A stretch of DNA of 64,000 nucleotides from Prevotella sp. UBA2850 (lineage in GTDB: Bacteria; Bacteroidota; Bacteroidia; Bacteroidales; Bacteroidaceae), in the NCBI GenBank assembly GCA_002350805.1, contig DEFO01000013.1:27817-91816 (forward strand). Direction: 5' to 3'. Positions within the stretch are counted from its first letter, which is position 1, and each line of letters opens with the position of its first letter. The notes beneath the pieces were generated by a model that did no database searches, was not told the origin of the DNA, and saw nothing but the letters and a program-made list of their open reading frames with translations. This document shows, piece after piece, positions 1 through 8,754 of the stretch. Both the position numbers and the translations under genes were made by a program.

Positions 1-1290
1 CGCATCTATGGCGACTCCTATATCACCCTCGAACTGATGGGCCACCGCCTCGACCGTGAGGTGGAGCGCCTCTTCGTCGAGGCCAGGGAACTGGGACTGC
101 AGGGTACCGCCATCACACGGCATATCGACGACCATGTAGAGATAGCGAATGTATTGAAGACCGCCATGCGCCATTTCGACGGCGGCTATGTGATGTGCGG
201 CCTGACGGGCAGCGGCGAGATGTTTGCCATACGTGACCCGTGGGGCATCCGTCCCGCCTATTGGTATTGCGACGACGAGGTGGTGGTGCTGGCATCCGAG
301 CGGCCTGTCATCCAGACGTGCTTCGACCTGCCGGCAGACCATATCTACGAACTGCTGCCCGGACAGTCGCTCATCGTCCGCAGAAACGGCGAGGTTCGTC
401 AGCAGCAGATTCTTCCCCCTGAGAAACTCTCGGCCTGCAGTTTCGAGCGGATCTATTTCAGCCGGGGCTCCGACCGCGATATCTATCAAGAGCGCAAACG
501 GCTTGGCCAGCAGCTCACACCGGCCATCATGCAGGCCATCGGTGGCGATGTGGCCCATACCGTCTTCTCGTATGTCCCCAACACGGCCGAGGTGGCTTTC
601 TATGGCATGACCGACGGTATCAGGAAACTGAGCTACGACGTGAGAACGGAGAAGGTCGTCTGGAAAGACATCAAACTGCGCACCTTCATCACCGAGGGGT
701 CCGAGCGCAACGACCTTGCTGCCCACGTCTACGACATCACCTACGGTTCACTGCAACCTTATGCCGACCAGCTTGTCATCATCGACGATAGCATAGTGCG
801 TGGCACCACGCTCCGCGAGAGCGTCTTCAAAATCCTCGATCGCCTGCACCCCAGGAAGATTGTCATGGTGAGCAGCTCGCCCCAAATCCGCTATCCCGAC
901 TACTATGGCATCGACATGCCCCGACTGGAGGAGCTCTGTGCCTTCCGCGCTGCCATGGCACTCATCAAGGAGCGGGGTATGCAGCAGCTCACCGCCGATG
1001 TCTACCGGAAATGCAAGGCATCACCCCTCTCGGCCAACCATGTACGGGCCATCTACGCGCCCTTCAGTGTCGACGAACTGAACCGTAAGATCGCCGAGAT
1101 GCTCCGTCCCAAGGGTATGCAGGCACCCGTCGAACTGGTGTTCCAGAGCTTGGAAGGACTGCACAAGGCTTGTCCCCATCACCCTGGCGACTGGTATTTC
1201 TCTGGCCGTTATCCCACCCCTGGTGGCATCCGTCTTTGCAACGAGGCCTTTGTGAACTATGTAGAACAGGTATTGAAAATGCAACTTTAA
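1..1290 (+). CDS. Amidophosphoribosyltransferase-like protein, 5' end cut by window edge
   Basis: The open frame runs in from base 1, so the first ATG (base 37) is internal and the N-terminus, including any catalytic Cys of the glutaminase domain, lies outside. What remains (about 429 residues) is the end of an Ntn-type glutamine amidotransferase domain (RDPWGIRP) followed by a type I phosphoribosyltransferase domain with the PRPP loop VIIDDSIVRGTT. The segment SRGSDRDIYQERKRLG also fits PurF. By family the reaction is glutamine + PRPP to phosphoribosylamine in purine synthesis. It ends 3 bases before carA, so one operon is likely, linking purine and pyrimidine/arginine precursor supply. It may be a second PurF paralogue rather than the housekeeping enzyme, so no symbol is given. 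Confidence 0.85.
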   Translation, partial: RIYGDSYITLELMGHRLDREVERLFVEARELGLQGTAITRHIDDHVEIANVLKTAMRHFDGGYVMCGLTGSGEMFAIRDPWGIRPAYWYCDDEVVVLASERPVIQTCFDLPADHIYELLPGQSLIVRRNGEVRQQQILPPEKLSACSFERIYFSRGSDRDIYQERKRLGQQLTPAIMQAIGGDVAHTVFSYVPNTAEVAFYGMTDGIRKLSYDVRTEKVVWKDIKLRTFITEGSERNDLAAHVYDITYGSLQPYADQLVIIDDSIVRGTTLRESVFKILDRLHPRKIVMVSSSPQIRYPDYYGIDMPRLEELCAFRAAMALIKERGMQQLTADVYRKCKASPLSANHVRAIYAPFSVDELNRKIAEMLRPKGMQAPVELVFQSLEGLHKACPHHPGDWYFSGRYPTPGGIRLCNEAFVNYVEQVLKMQL

Positions 1291-1293
1291 GTC

Positions 1294-2478
1294 ATGAGAG
1301 AAGCAAAACTGATACTCAGCGATGGCAGCGAGTTTTGCGGCTGGTCGTTCGGATACGATGCCGATACCGTAGGCGAGGTGGTGTTCAACACCGCCATGAC
1401 GGGCTATCCCGAGAGCCTTACAGACCCTAGTTATGCGGGTCAGATACTGGTGACCACCTATCCGTTGGTGGGCAACTACGGAGTGCCCGACACTGGTGTG
1501 GGGCACGATGGTCTGCCGTTGTTCCTCGAGAGCAGCCGCATCCACGTCAAGGCATTGGTGGCCGCCGACTATAGCGAGCGCTATTCCCACTGGAATGCGA
1601 AGGAGTCGCTGGCCGACTGGCTCAAACGCGAAAGAATCCCCGCCGTGACGGGCATCGACACACGGCGGTTGACAAAGATCCTGCGCGAGCATGGCGTAAT
1701 GAGGGGACGGATAGAGACCCGCCCCCGGTCGCTCTCAGGCGCTGAGGCGGTCCATTGCCAGGCGGACTATGGAAGCGTGAACTGGGTTGAGCAGGTGAGC
1801 TGCCATGAGGTCGTTACCTACAAGCCAGCCTCCATGGCGGCAGCCGGTTCTTCACCCGTCACCTCCCACTCTTCCCCTCCTCGCGTTGTCTTGGTCGACT
1901 GCGGCGTCAAGGCCAACATCATCCGCTGTCTTCTCAGGCGTGGTGTAGAAGTCGTCCGCGTGCCCTGGGACTATGATTTCAATCAGTTGGCGTTCGACGG
2001 ACTGTTCCTCGCCAATGGGCCCGGCGACCCTGAGCGCTGCGAGGCGACAGTCAGCCATATTCGCACGTTCCTGGCGACAGAGAAGACCAAACAGCCCGTC
2101 CACCCTTCCCATCGGAGCGCAGCCGGCGATGAGGCGGTCCGTCCCTGCATGGGAATCTGCCTGGGCAACCAGCTGCTGGCCCGTGCGGCAGGAGCCTTGA
2201 CCTTTAAGTTGAAATATGGTCATCGCAGCCATAACCAGCCCGTGCGGCAGGTCGGCACGGCCAGATGCTTCATCACCTCACAGAACCACGGCTATGCCGT
2301 CGACGACACCACGCTGCCCCCCGACTGGCTACCGCTGTTCGTCAATATGAACGACGGTTCTTGCGAGGGCATCCGCCACCAGTCCATGCCCTGGTTCTCT
2401 GCACAGTTTCACCCTGAGGCCTGCTCAGGCCCCACAGACACAGAGTGGTTGTTCGATGAATTTGTAAAAATGCTATGA
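1294..2478 (+). CDS. carA: Carbamoyl phosphate synthase small (glutaminase) subunit
   Basis: A 394-residue CarA. The N-terminal domain opens AKLILSDGSEF and contains FNTAMTGYPESLTDPSYAGQ. The C-terminal class I glutamine amidotransferase has the nucleophile Cys in GICLGNQ (about residue 289) and the His/Glu pair in FHPEA (about 373/375). It releases ammonia from glutamine for the large subunit. Two low-complexity stretches, around residues 176-197 (Ala/Ser/Pro) and 262-283, are longer than I expect for the family. It follows the upstream gene by 3 bases and overlaps carB by 4 bases (ATGA), so coupled translation with carB is likely. Confidence 0.96.
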   Translation: MREAKLILSDGSEFCGWSFGYDADTVGEVVFNTAMTGYPESLTDPSYAGQILVTTYPLVGNYGVPDTGVGHDGLPLFLESSRIHVKALVAADYSERYSHWNAKESLADWLKRERIPAVTGIDTRRLTKILREHGVMRGRIETRPRSLSGAEAVHCQADYGSVNWVEQVSCHEVVTYKPASMAAAGSSPVTSHSSPPRVVLVDCGVKANIIRCLLRRGVEVVRVPWDYDFNQLAFDGLFLANGPGDPERCEATVSHIRTFLATEKTKQPVHPSHRSAAGDEAVRPCMGICLGNQLLARAAGALTFKLKYGHRSHNQPVRQVGTARCFITSQNHGYAVDDTTLPPDWLPLFVNMNDGSCEGIRHQSMPWFSAQFHPEACSGPTDTEWLFDEFVKML

Positions 2479-4172
2479 CGATGGAGAAGAAAATCAACAA
2501 AGTATTGCTGTTGGGCAGTGGCGCCCTGAAAATCGGTCAGGCGGGCGAGTTCGACTATAGCGGTGCCCAGGCGCTGAAAGCCCTCAAGGAAGAAGGCATC
2601 CGCTCCGTGCTCGTCAATCCCAACATCGCTACCGTGCAGACCTCCAAGGATGTGGCCGACACGGTCTATTTCCAGCCCGTGACACCCGAGTTTGTCGAGA
2701 GGGTCATAGAGAAAGAGCGCCCCGATGGCATCTTGCTGAGTTTCGGCGGTCAGACCGCGCTCAACTGCGGCGTGGAGCTTTACAGGAAAGGTGTATTCGA
2801 GAAATATGGTGTCAAAGTCCTTGGCACACCCGTTCAGGCAATCATCGATACCGAAGACCGCGACCTCTTTGTCAAGCGTCTTGACGAGATTGGCGTGAAG
2901 ACCATCAAGAGCGAAGCTTGCAATACCATTGAGGAAGTACAGAAGGCCGCTCACGGACTGGGCTTCCCCGTCATCCTTCGTGCAGCCTATGCCCTCGGTG
3001 GCCTTGGCTCGGGCTTCTGTGACAACGATGAGGAACTGCTGACCCAGGCAGAGGAAGCTTTCGCCTTCTCTCCTCAAGTGTTAGTAGAGAAGTCGCTGAA
3101 AGGATGGAAGGAGATTGAATATGAAGTGGTGCGCGACAGGTACGACAACTGCATCACCGTCTGCAACATGGAGAACTTCGACCCGCTCGGCATCCATACA
3201 GGCGAGAGCATTGTCGTTGCTCCATCGCAAACGCTCTCGAACAGCGAATACCATCAACTGCGCGCACTGGCCATCACCATCATCCGCCATCTTGGCGTCG
3301 TGGGCGAGTGCAACGTACAGTATGCCCTCGACCCGCAGAGCGAAGACTACCGTGTCATTGAGGTCAACGCCCGCCTCTCCCGTTCGTCGGCACTCGCATC
3401 CAAAGCCACGGGCTATCCCCTGGCATTCGTGGCTGCCAAGCTCGCACTCGGCTACGGACTCTTCGAACTGAAGAACAGCGTGACCAAAACCACCAGCGCC
3501 TTCTTCGAACCCGCCCTCGACTATGTGGTGGTGAAGATTCCACGTTGGGACCTCACCAAGTTCCGTGGCGTCAGCCGCACCCTAGGCTCGTCGATGAAGA
3601 GCGTGGGAGAGGTGATGGCCATCGGGCGTACCTTCGAGGAGGCGCTGCAGAAAGGACTTCGGATGATAGGGCAGGGCATGCACGGCTTTGTGGAAAACCA
3701 CGAGATCGTCATCCGAGACATCGTCCGGTCGCTGCATGAGCCTACCGACATGCGCATATTTGTCGTATCGAAGGCCCTCCAGCTGGGCTACACCGTCGGT
3801 CAGATCCATCAGCTGACGATGATCGACTGCTGGTTCCTCGAGAAACTGAAGCATATCGTGGATATCGACATGCGGCTGAAGGCCTTCACGCCCATAGCCG
3901 GCATAGCGGTCAGCATGCACCCCCTCGAAGTGGTGGAGTATCTCGATACTCCAGAGTTCGTCTCACTTTTACGCGAGGCCAAGGTCTACGGTTTCTCCGA
4001 TTTCCAGATAGCCCGCGCCATCGGACTAGAGCATTGTCTGCCCATGGAAAAGGCAGGCTTGCTGGTCCGCTCATGGCGCAAGCTGTTGGGCATAGAGCCC
4101 ACCGTCAACCAGATTGACACATTGGCAGCGGAATACCCGGCACAGACAAACTACCTCTATTTGTCGTATTAG
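2475..4172 (+). CDS. carB: Carbamoyl phosphate synthase large subunit, N-terminal half only
   Basis: 565 residues match the first half of CarB: the carboxyphosphate ATP-grasp domain (start VLLLGSGALKIGQAGEFDYS, ATP-grasp segments such as AAYALGGLGSG and EVNARLSRSSALASKATGYP) and the oligomerisation domain ending with QIDTLAAEYPAQTNYLY. In family members of about 1070 residues this point is the linker to the second, homologous carbamoyl phosphate-forming half. Here TAG follows at once, and neither frame nor strand in the window carries the second half. Some archaea and Aquifex encode CarB as two genes, so the other half might lie elsewhere. Alternatively this is a deletion or an assembly join, because repeat modules start about 80 bases downstream. 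As it stands it cannot make carbamoyl phosphate alone. Confidence 0.9.
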   Translation: MTMEKKINKVLLLGSGALKIGQAGEFDYSGAQALKALKEEGIRSVLVNPNIATVQTSKDVADTVYFQPVTPEFVERVIEKERPDGILLSFGGQTALNCGVELYRKGVFEKYGVKVLGTPVQAIIDTEDRDLFVKRLDEIGVKTIKSEACNTIEEVQKAAHGLGFPVILRAAYALGGLGSGFCDNDEELLTQAEEAFAFSPQVLVEKSLKGWKEIEYEVVRDRYDNCITVCNMENFDPLGIHTGESIVVAPSQTLSNSEYHQLRALAITIIRHLGVVGECNVQYALDPQSEDYRVIEVNARLSRSSALASKATGYPLAFVAAKLALGYGLFELKNSVTKTTSAFFEPALDYVVVKIPRWDLTKFRGVSRTLGSSMKSVGEVMAIGRTFEEALQKGLRMIGQGMHGFVENHEIVIRDIVRSLHEPTDMRIFVVSKALQLGYTVGQIHQLTMIDCWFLEKLKHIVDIDMRLKAFTPIAGIAVSMHPLEVVEYLDTPEFVSLLREAKVYGFSDFQIARAIGLEHCLPMEKAGLLVRSWRKLLGIEPTVNQIDTLAAEYPAQTNYLYLSY

Positions 4173-4251
4173 GCCCCCCACCAACTCCCCCGAGGAGGAG
4201 AGGCCTGCCAGCTTGAGCACTCTAACTTCATGGATAGGGTCTTCAAGTCGG

Positions 4252-4322
4252 AAAGGTAATCATACTTGTCACTTCTCACTTCTCACTTCTCACTTGTCAC
4301 TTAGATTACCTCCCACACTCCT
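4252..4322. repeat. Modular short-repeat intergenic sequence (same modules as the 21.0/24.5 kb repeats)
   Basis: It contains AAAGGTAATCATAC, then about four units of CTTCTCACTT/CTTGTCACTT, then ATTACC and CCACACTCCT. These same modules, in other orders, build the inverted repeats at 21051-21259 and 24404-24632. Confidence 0.7.
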
Positions 4323-4349
4323 GAAACTTCTCTTGTCAAAGGGGGTCAT

Positions 4350-4382
4350 TCAAAGCGCCGTCCGTTATGGATGGCGCTTTGA
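4350..4382. terminator. Hairpin, probable terminator between convergent carB and the minus-strand operon
   Basis: TCAAAGCGCC and GGCGCTTTGA pair perfectly over 10 bp, and the stem extends to about 14 bp through GTCC/GGAT around a GTTAT loop. It sits between convergent transcription units. No clear T tract follows on either strand, so the terminator role is inferred. Confidence 0.5.
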
Positions 4383-4495
4383 ATAGGAGAACCTTAAAAC
4401 TTAAAACTAGCCCCTATATTTTGCATTTTTCAGGCCACACACGGTGGGCTGTCAGATGCCAGCAGCATCATTCCCCCCAAAAAATCCCCATAAAA

Positions 4496-5266
4496 TCACT
4501 TATTCTCTTGCACGGGGAACTTCTTGCGGGCCTCCTTCAACGTTTCTTCGGCTTTCATCATCGTGGCCATGCGCTCCAGCTTCTTTTCATCGTCCTGCTG
4601 GGGCTCAAGGGTGTACTTCTTGCTGAACGCAGCCAGTTCCTTCTCGCTGATGTGCATCATCTCCATGCATATATTGCGTATATTCGTCATGCCTTCCAAG
4701 TAGCTGCCGCTCAAATAGACCAGCTCGGGGAAATCCATTTGTAAGAAGTTCTCTATCGACTCGGCAGGCGGGTATTTCTCTGCCGGGCCGCTAATGGCTT
4801 CTCTGACGGCATCGGTGTAGCTCTGACGAGACATGTAGAACGACGACACCTGCTGGATGAAGTAGGCATTGCTGATGGTGTTGAAGGTCTCGATGCTCGA
4901 GGTGAATATCTGCTCGGTGGTCTTCTGCATACTGGCTTGGGATGCCATGATGGCATCTAGTATAAGGAAGCGCAGGCTGTCGTACTGTTCGGGATGGCGG
5001 GCCACCGCCAGCTGGGCGTCCAGGGCATGCTGGAAGGATGAATCGTTCTTCTGCATCATCTGGAGGCTCTGGTCGAAGTCGTAGATGAGCATCATCACCA
5101 TCTCGCGTTTCTGCGACTCTTTCTTGTGCTTGTCGACGAAATAGGCGGTGCCGAAGGTGAGCACGATGGAGATGGTGGTTGCCACGAGCGACAGCAGGAA
5201 CTGCTTCACCGTGGCCAGTCCGCTGCCATTGGCCAGACTCTTTGGGGTGTGTAGTTTGATGTTCAT
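4496..5266 (-). CDS. Hypothetical membrane-anchored protein
   Basis: 256 residues from the ATG at 5266. The open frame extends upstream, but that extension is Arg/Pro-rich shadow sequence from the neighbouring gene. A short cytoplasmic start (MNIKLHTPKSLANG) precedes one transmembrane helix around residues 22-45 (LLSLVATTISIVLTFGTAYF), then a basic stretch KHKKESQKRE and a mostly helical, Met/Gln-rich domain ending in a charged helix. I recognise no catalytic motif. The N-terminal helix plus helical domain resembles other uncharacterised Bacteroidetes membrane proteins. It follows the Rid-like gene by 83 bases on the same strand and may be its operon partner. Confidence 0.75.
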   Translation of the reverse strand: MNIKLHTPKSLANGSGLATVKQFLLSLVATTISIVLTFGTAYFVDKHKKESQKREMVMMLIYDFDQSLQMMQKNDSSFQHALDAQLAVARHPEQYDSLRFLILDAIMASQASMQKTTEQIFTSSIETFNTISNAYFIQQVSSFYMSRQSYTDAVREAISGPAEKYPPAESIENFLQMDFPELVYLSGSYLEGMTNIRNICMEMMHISEKELAAFSKKYTLEPQQDDEKKLERMATMMKAEETLKEARKKFPVQENK

Positions 5267-5349
5267 AGGGCTTATTCTTGAATGATGTTCTGCAGGTGTT
5301 TCTGTGGGGCCTTGCCGCAAAGAGTACGGCTGGCGGAGCAGGCTGACCG

Positions 5350-6492
5350 TCAGTAGGCGGGGAACTGGCGGGCGGCTTGCGACCGGATGGCCATGCACTC
5401 CATCTCGACGAGCCATCCGGAGCGGCAGACGGGGGCGAGAACGATGACGCGCGGCGTGTGGGGGAAGCGCTCGTCGTAGAGCTGCCGCACGGTGTCGTAG
5501 TCGGCAATGTCGCGCAGATAGACAATCATCTGCATCACATCGTCGTAGGTGCAGCCGGCTTCGCCGAGCAGCGCCTCGACATTGCCCCACATGTGACGGG
5601 TCTGGGCGGCTACGTCGCCGGGGTGGACGATCTCGCCCTTGTTGTTGATGCTGGCGGTGCCGGAGATGAACACATGGCGGCGGTCGCCATAGTCGACGCA
5701 TGTGCCGCGCTCGAAGCTGACGCCGTAGTCGCTGGTGCGGTTGAGGCGGTGGGCGGCATAGAGATAGCTGACTTGTCCGGGCTGCAGCCCGTCGATGGCG
5801 TAGTTGTCCATCTGCGAGAGCACCTTGGGGTCGGCCTGGCGGCCTCCGATGCCTGTGCTGGCAATGAAATGGGTGTCATCGGTGAGGTCTTGGGTGAAGA
5901 ATACCTGGTTGCGGGCCTTCACCACCCCGGGGTAGTTGTTGTCGACATCATTGACGAAGAACCACGTGCGGATGCAGTTGTCGGCCAGCCGGCAGCCCTC
6001 CTGTGCCAGCTGCATGATGTACTCGTTGAGCAGCAGGCGCGTCTGGTATTCAGAGTTCTTGGCGAGGTTGTGGGCACTGGCATTCCACAGGTGTCGGTAG
6101 CTGCCGTGGCGCACCTCGTAGAGTCCGCTGGGCAGCGCACGCGTCTCGACATGGGTCTGCAGGTAGACCCACAGGGCGATCTTGGTGCCGTCGAGGGGCG
6201 ACTGCTGGATGACGGACAGGGCATAGTCGCTATAGTCGAGTTCGAGCCAGAGTACCTCGCCCGACTGGTTGTAGGCGTCGCTGAGGAAATAGCGCTTGAA
6301 GACGGGCTTGGCTCCGCCCAGCTGGCCATGGACAAGCTGGGTGAGGGTGTCGTCGATGGCCTTCAGCTGACTGGAGTAGGGCAGGCGGTGGTCGGTGACA
6401 TGTATCATGACATGATGCTCGGCCACCTCGCTGTCGGCAGTCGTGAAACTGGCTATCTCGGCGCAGGTCTTATCGAAAATGATTTCCTTCAT
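5350..6492 (-). CDS. Rid/YjgF-family-like protein, 380 residues
   Basis: The C-terminal third (about residues 255-375) has the YjgF/RidA pattern: SYLYAAHRLNRTSDYGVSFE, VFISGTASINNKGEIVHPGD, AAQTRHMWGNVEALL and YDDVMQMIVYLRDIADYD, close to the family's substrate-pocket segments. The N-terminal 250 residues may be a diverged second copy of the fold. This two-domain arrangement also occurs in chorismatase-like proteins, so the substrate is unknown. RidA proteins deaminate reactive imine/enamine intermediates, and that role here is only inference. A TAnnTTTG box lies 6 bases before the ATG (6498-6505), giving it its own promoter and an almost leaderless mRNA downstream of ccsBA. Confidence 0.75.
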   Translation of the reverse strand: MKEIIFDKTCAEIASFTTADSEVAEHHVMIHVTDHRLPYSSQLKAIDDTLTQLVHGQLGGAKPVFKRYFLSDAYNQSGEVLWLELDYSDYALSVIQQSPLDGTKIALWVYLQTHVETRALPSGLYEVRHGSYRHLWNASAHNLAKNSEYQTRLLLNEYIMQLAQEGCRLADNCIRTWFFVNDVDNNYPGVVKARNQVFFTQDLTDDTHFIASTGIGGRQADPKVLSQMDNYAIDGLQPGQVSYLYAAHRLNRTSDYGVSFERGTCVDYGDRRHVFISGTASINNKGEIVHPGDVAAQTRHMWGNVEALLGEAGCTYDDVMQMIVYLRDIADYDTVRQLYDERFPHTPRVIVLAPVCRSGWLVEMECMAIRSQAARQFPAY

Positions 6493-6497
6493 GGCTG

Positions 6498-6505
6498 CAA
6501 AGGTA
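6498..6505 (-). promoter_or_regulatory. -7 box (TACCTTTG) directly before the Rid-like gene
   Basis: On the minus strand TACCTTTG ends 6 bases before the ATG at 6492, so transcription would start at or within a few bases of the start codon. A clear TTG at -33 is missing; CTG is nearest. Confidence 0.5.
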
Positions 6506-6540
6506 ATAAAAATATTTGAAAAACGCAGGTTTTTGCAAAA

Positions 6541-8754
6541 CTATGCATACGAATGCATGCCGCCAAGAAAATAGTTGACACCGAAGTAGGTCATTAGGAT
6601 GGTGAGGAAGGCCAGGACGCAGTAGAGGTGATAGTGGGTGGTGCTGCGCAGGAAGGGCAGGGAGCGGTCGTGGACGGTCACAGCATAGACCATGAAGGTG
6701 ATGAGGGCCCACACCTCCTTGGGGTCCCAGCTCCAATAGGTGCCCCACGAGACATTGGCCCAGATGGCTCCTACGAAGATGCCGATGCCCAGGCAGGTGA
6801 GGGCGGGGTAGAGGAAGAGCAGCGACAGATGGCGGGTGACCAGCGCAAGAGGACGGCCATGGGCCAGCAGACCAGCCACACCGCAGATGAAGGTGAGCGA
6901 GAGCAGGGCGAACGACATCATGATGACGCTGACGTGGAGGCTGAGCAGCGGCGAGTTGAGCACGGGCATGAGATGGCTGATCTGCGGGTCCATCTGACTG
7001 ATGTGGGAGACAAGCTGGAAAAAGCCCGACATGAGGAACCCGAAGGTGAGCATCACGGGATAGCGGCGCTGCATGAAGAGGGTGACGAGCATGACCGCCC
7101 ACGCCATGAAGAGCATGGTCTCGTAGCCGTTGGACATGGGCACGTGGCCGATGATGATCCAGCGCAGCGACAGACCGAGGGTGAGGACGAGGAAGGAGAG
7201 TGCGAGCACGCCCAGCGCCCACCGCTGGCGGCGGCCGAACATGTTGAGCAGCAGGCAGACGAAGCCCATGGTGAGGTTGACCATGAAGAGGATGGTGGCA
7301 AAGGGGATGCGGTTGTAGGTGCGCTCGGCGCGGACGCGCAGTGGCGAGGGCAGCGACGACGCCCCGTAGCGCTGCTGGTATTTGAGCAGTTTCTGGAGGG
7401 TCTCGTCCATGCGGTCGTAGTTGCCTGCCTGGGCGTCGGCATGGAGGATGGAGAAGATGGTGCGGATGTACTGCTCGCGGGCGGGCTCCATCTGCTGGGG
7501 GAGTGTCTCCGTGGGGGCATACCACCGGCCCAGGAAGGGGAACACCCTGAGGGGCGTGCCCTGGCGGAGATTCATGATGAGCTGCAGACGGTCGTCGAGC
7601 TTGGCGGCATCCTGGTGCAGCTTGTCGTTCTGTCCGCTGAAGTACTGTTGCAGGTAGGGCCCGATGATGTAGCCGCCCCCCTGCTGGCTGAAGAAGGTGT
7701 TGACGCTGCAATAGGCGGGCAGCTGAAGGGTCTCGCGCAGCGGTCCGCCCTTGACCTTGATGACGGGCTGCTGGCTCCACTCGTCGGCATAGAAGAGGAA
7801 GCCCGTGAGCACCTGCTCAGCGGTATAGCCGGCATAGCGGGGCTTGCCGTAGAGCTTCTTGGTGAAGTCGACGGCGAAGGTCTGCAGCGGGCAGATGCGG
7901 TCGTTGTAGAGGATGTGCAGACGGCCGAAGGCATCGGCTGTGGACGGGGGCAGCACACGAGGGGCGGCGCCGGCGGCGGAAGGGGCGCACAGCAGGAAGA
8001 CCAGCAGCAGGACGGAGGGCAGGGCGGTGGCAGAGACGGGGCGCCGGCCAGTGGACTCTGTCCCCTGGCGCAGTAGCTGGCGGTAGCGGCCACGGGGGTC
8101 GACAAGCATCCACACCAGGGCGATGAACAGCAGGGCGTAGCCCAGATAGGTGACGGGGATGCCCCACGGGTCGCTGTTGACGGAGAGGTAGCTGCCGTGC
8201 CCGTCGTTGTCGTAACTGCTCTGGTAGAGGCGCAGATTGTTGTAAGAATAGATATGGTTCATCGAGACCTGCTGCCGGCTGCTGCGGCCGTCGGGGTGGA
8301 CGATGGTGAGGAATGACTCGTAGTCGGCGGGGGCGCGGGTGCCCTCGTGATAGACGATGCGGAAACGGTCGAGGCGGATGCTGAACGGCAGCGGGTGCTC
8401 GTGCATGCCATCAGGGTTGCTGACGAGAAAAGTGGTAGCAGTCTGACCCGTGCGCAGGTGGACGATGCCCTGGCGGCCGGTGAGATGGGTGATGAGCGCT
8501 CCGGCGAGGATGATGATGAACGACAGGTGGAGCACCACGGTGGACAGACGGCGCACCTTGCGGCGGAGGAACCAGGCGACGGCCACTGCCGCCAGCACCG
8601 CCCACAGCAGACTGAACCACCAGGCGCCATAGACATGCTCAGACACGAAGGCGGTGCCCTGGTATTTCTCGACGATGGTGGTGGCAGCCATGACGACTAC
8701 CACCACCATGTAGAGGATGATGAGTGCTCTCTTCATGATGAGTGCCCTCTGCAT
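6541..8754 (-). CDS. Fused cytochrome c biogenesis protein CcsB(ResB)-CcsA
   Basis: 737 residues. Residues 1-100 hold three hydrophobic helices of the ResB type, then a periplasmic region, another helix near 205-225, a long periplasmic segment, and a CcsA domain from about residue 460 with eight or so helices. The haem-handling WWD motif reads WANVSWGTYWSWDPKEVW near residue 660. This System II fusion moves haem across the membrane and attaches it to CXXCH apocytochromes in the periplasm. The ATG follows the stop of the di-haem gene with no spacer. A second Met (8736) before the first helix is an equally good start. The context says its client is the neighbouring di-haem oxidoreductase; this fusion often accompanies nrfHA, which is absent here. 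Confidence 0.92.
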   Translation of the reverse strand: MQRALIMKRALIILYMVVVVVMAATTIVEKYQGTAFVSEHVYGAWWFSLLWAVLAAVAVAWFLRRKVRRLSTVVLHLSFIIILAGALITHLTGRQGIVHLRTGQTATTFLVSNPDGMHEHPLPFSIRLDRFRIVYHEGTRAPADYESFLTIVHPDGRSSRQQVSMNHIYSYNNLRLYQSSYDNDGHGSYLSVNSDPWGIPVTYLGYALLFIALVWMLVDPRGRYRQLLRQGTESTGRRPVSATALPSVLLLVFLLCAPSAAGAAPRVLPPSTADAFGRLHILYNDRICPLQTFAVDFTKKLYGKPRYAGYTAEQVLTGFLFYADEWSQQPVIKVKGGPLRETLQLPAYCSVNTFFSQQGGGYIIGPYLQQYFSGQNDKLHQDAAKLDDRLQLIMNLRQGTPLRVFPFLGRWYAPTETLPQQMEPAREQYIRTIFSILHADAQAGNYDRMDETLQKLLKYQQRYGASSLPSPLRVRAERTYNRIPFATILFMVNLTMGFVCLLLNMFGRRQRWALGVLALSFLVLTLGLSLRWIIIGHVPMSNGYETMLFMAWAVMLVTLFMQRRYPVMLTFGFLMSGFFQLVSHISQMDPQISHLMPVLNSPLLSLHVSVIMMSFALLSLTFICGVAGLLAHGRPLALVTRHLSLLFLYPALTCLGIGIFVGAIWANVSWGTYWSWDPKEVWALITFMVYAVTVHDRSLPFLRSTTHYHLYCVLAFLTILMTYFGVNYFLGGMHSYA

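Larger units (their letters stand above)
4173..4495. other. Intergenic region after truncated carB
   Basis: No gene seen. It opens with a C-rich then G-rich stretch (near 4174-4206) reminiscent of short interspersed repeats. It then carries a run of CACTTCTCACTT-type modules (4252-4322) and a strong hairpin at 4350-4382. No trace of the missing CarB half is readable in any frame. Confidence 0.6.
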
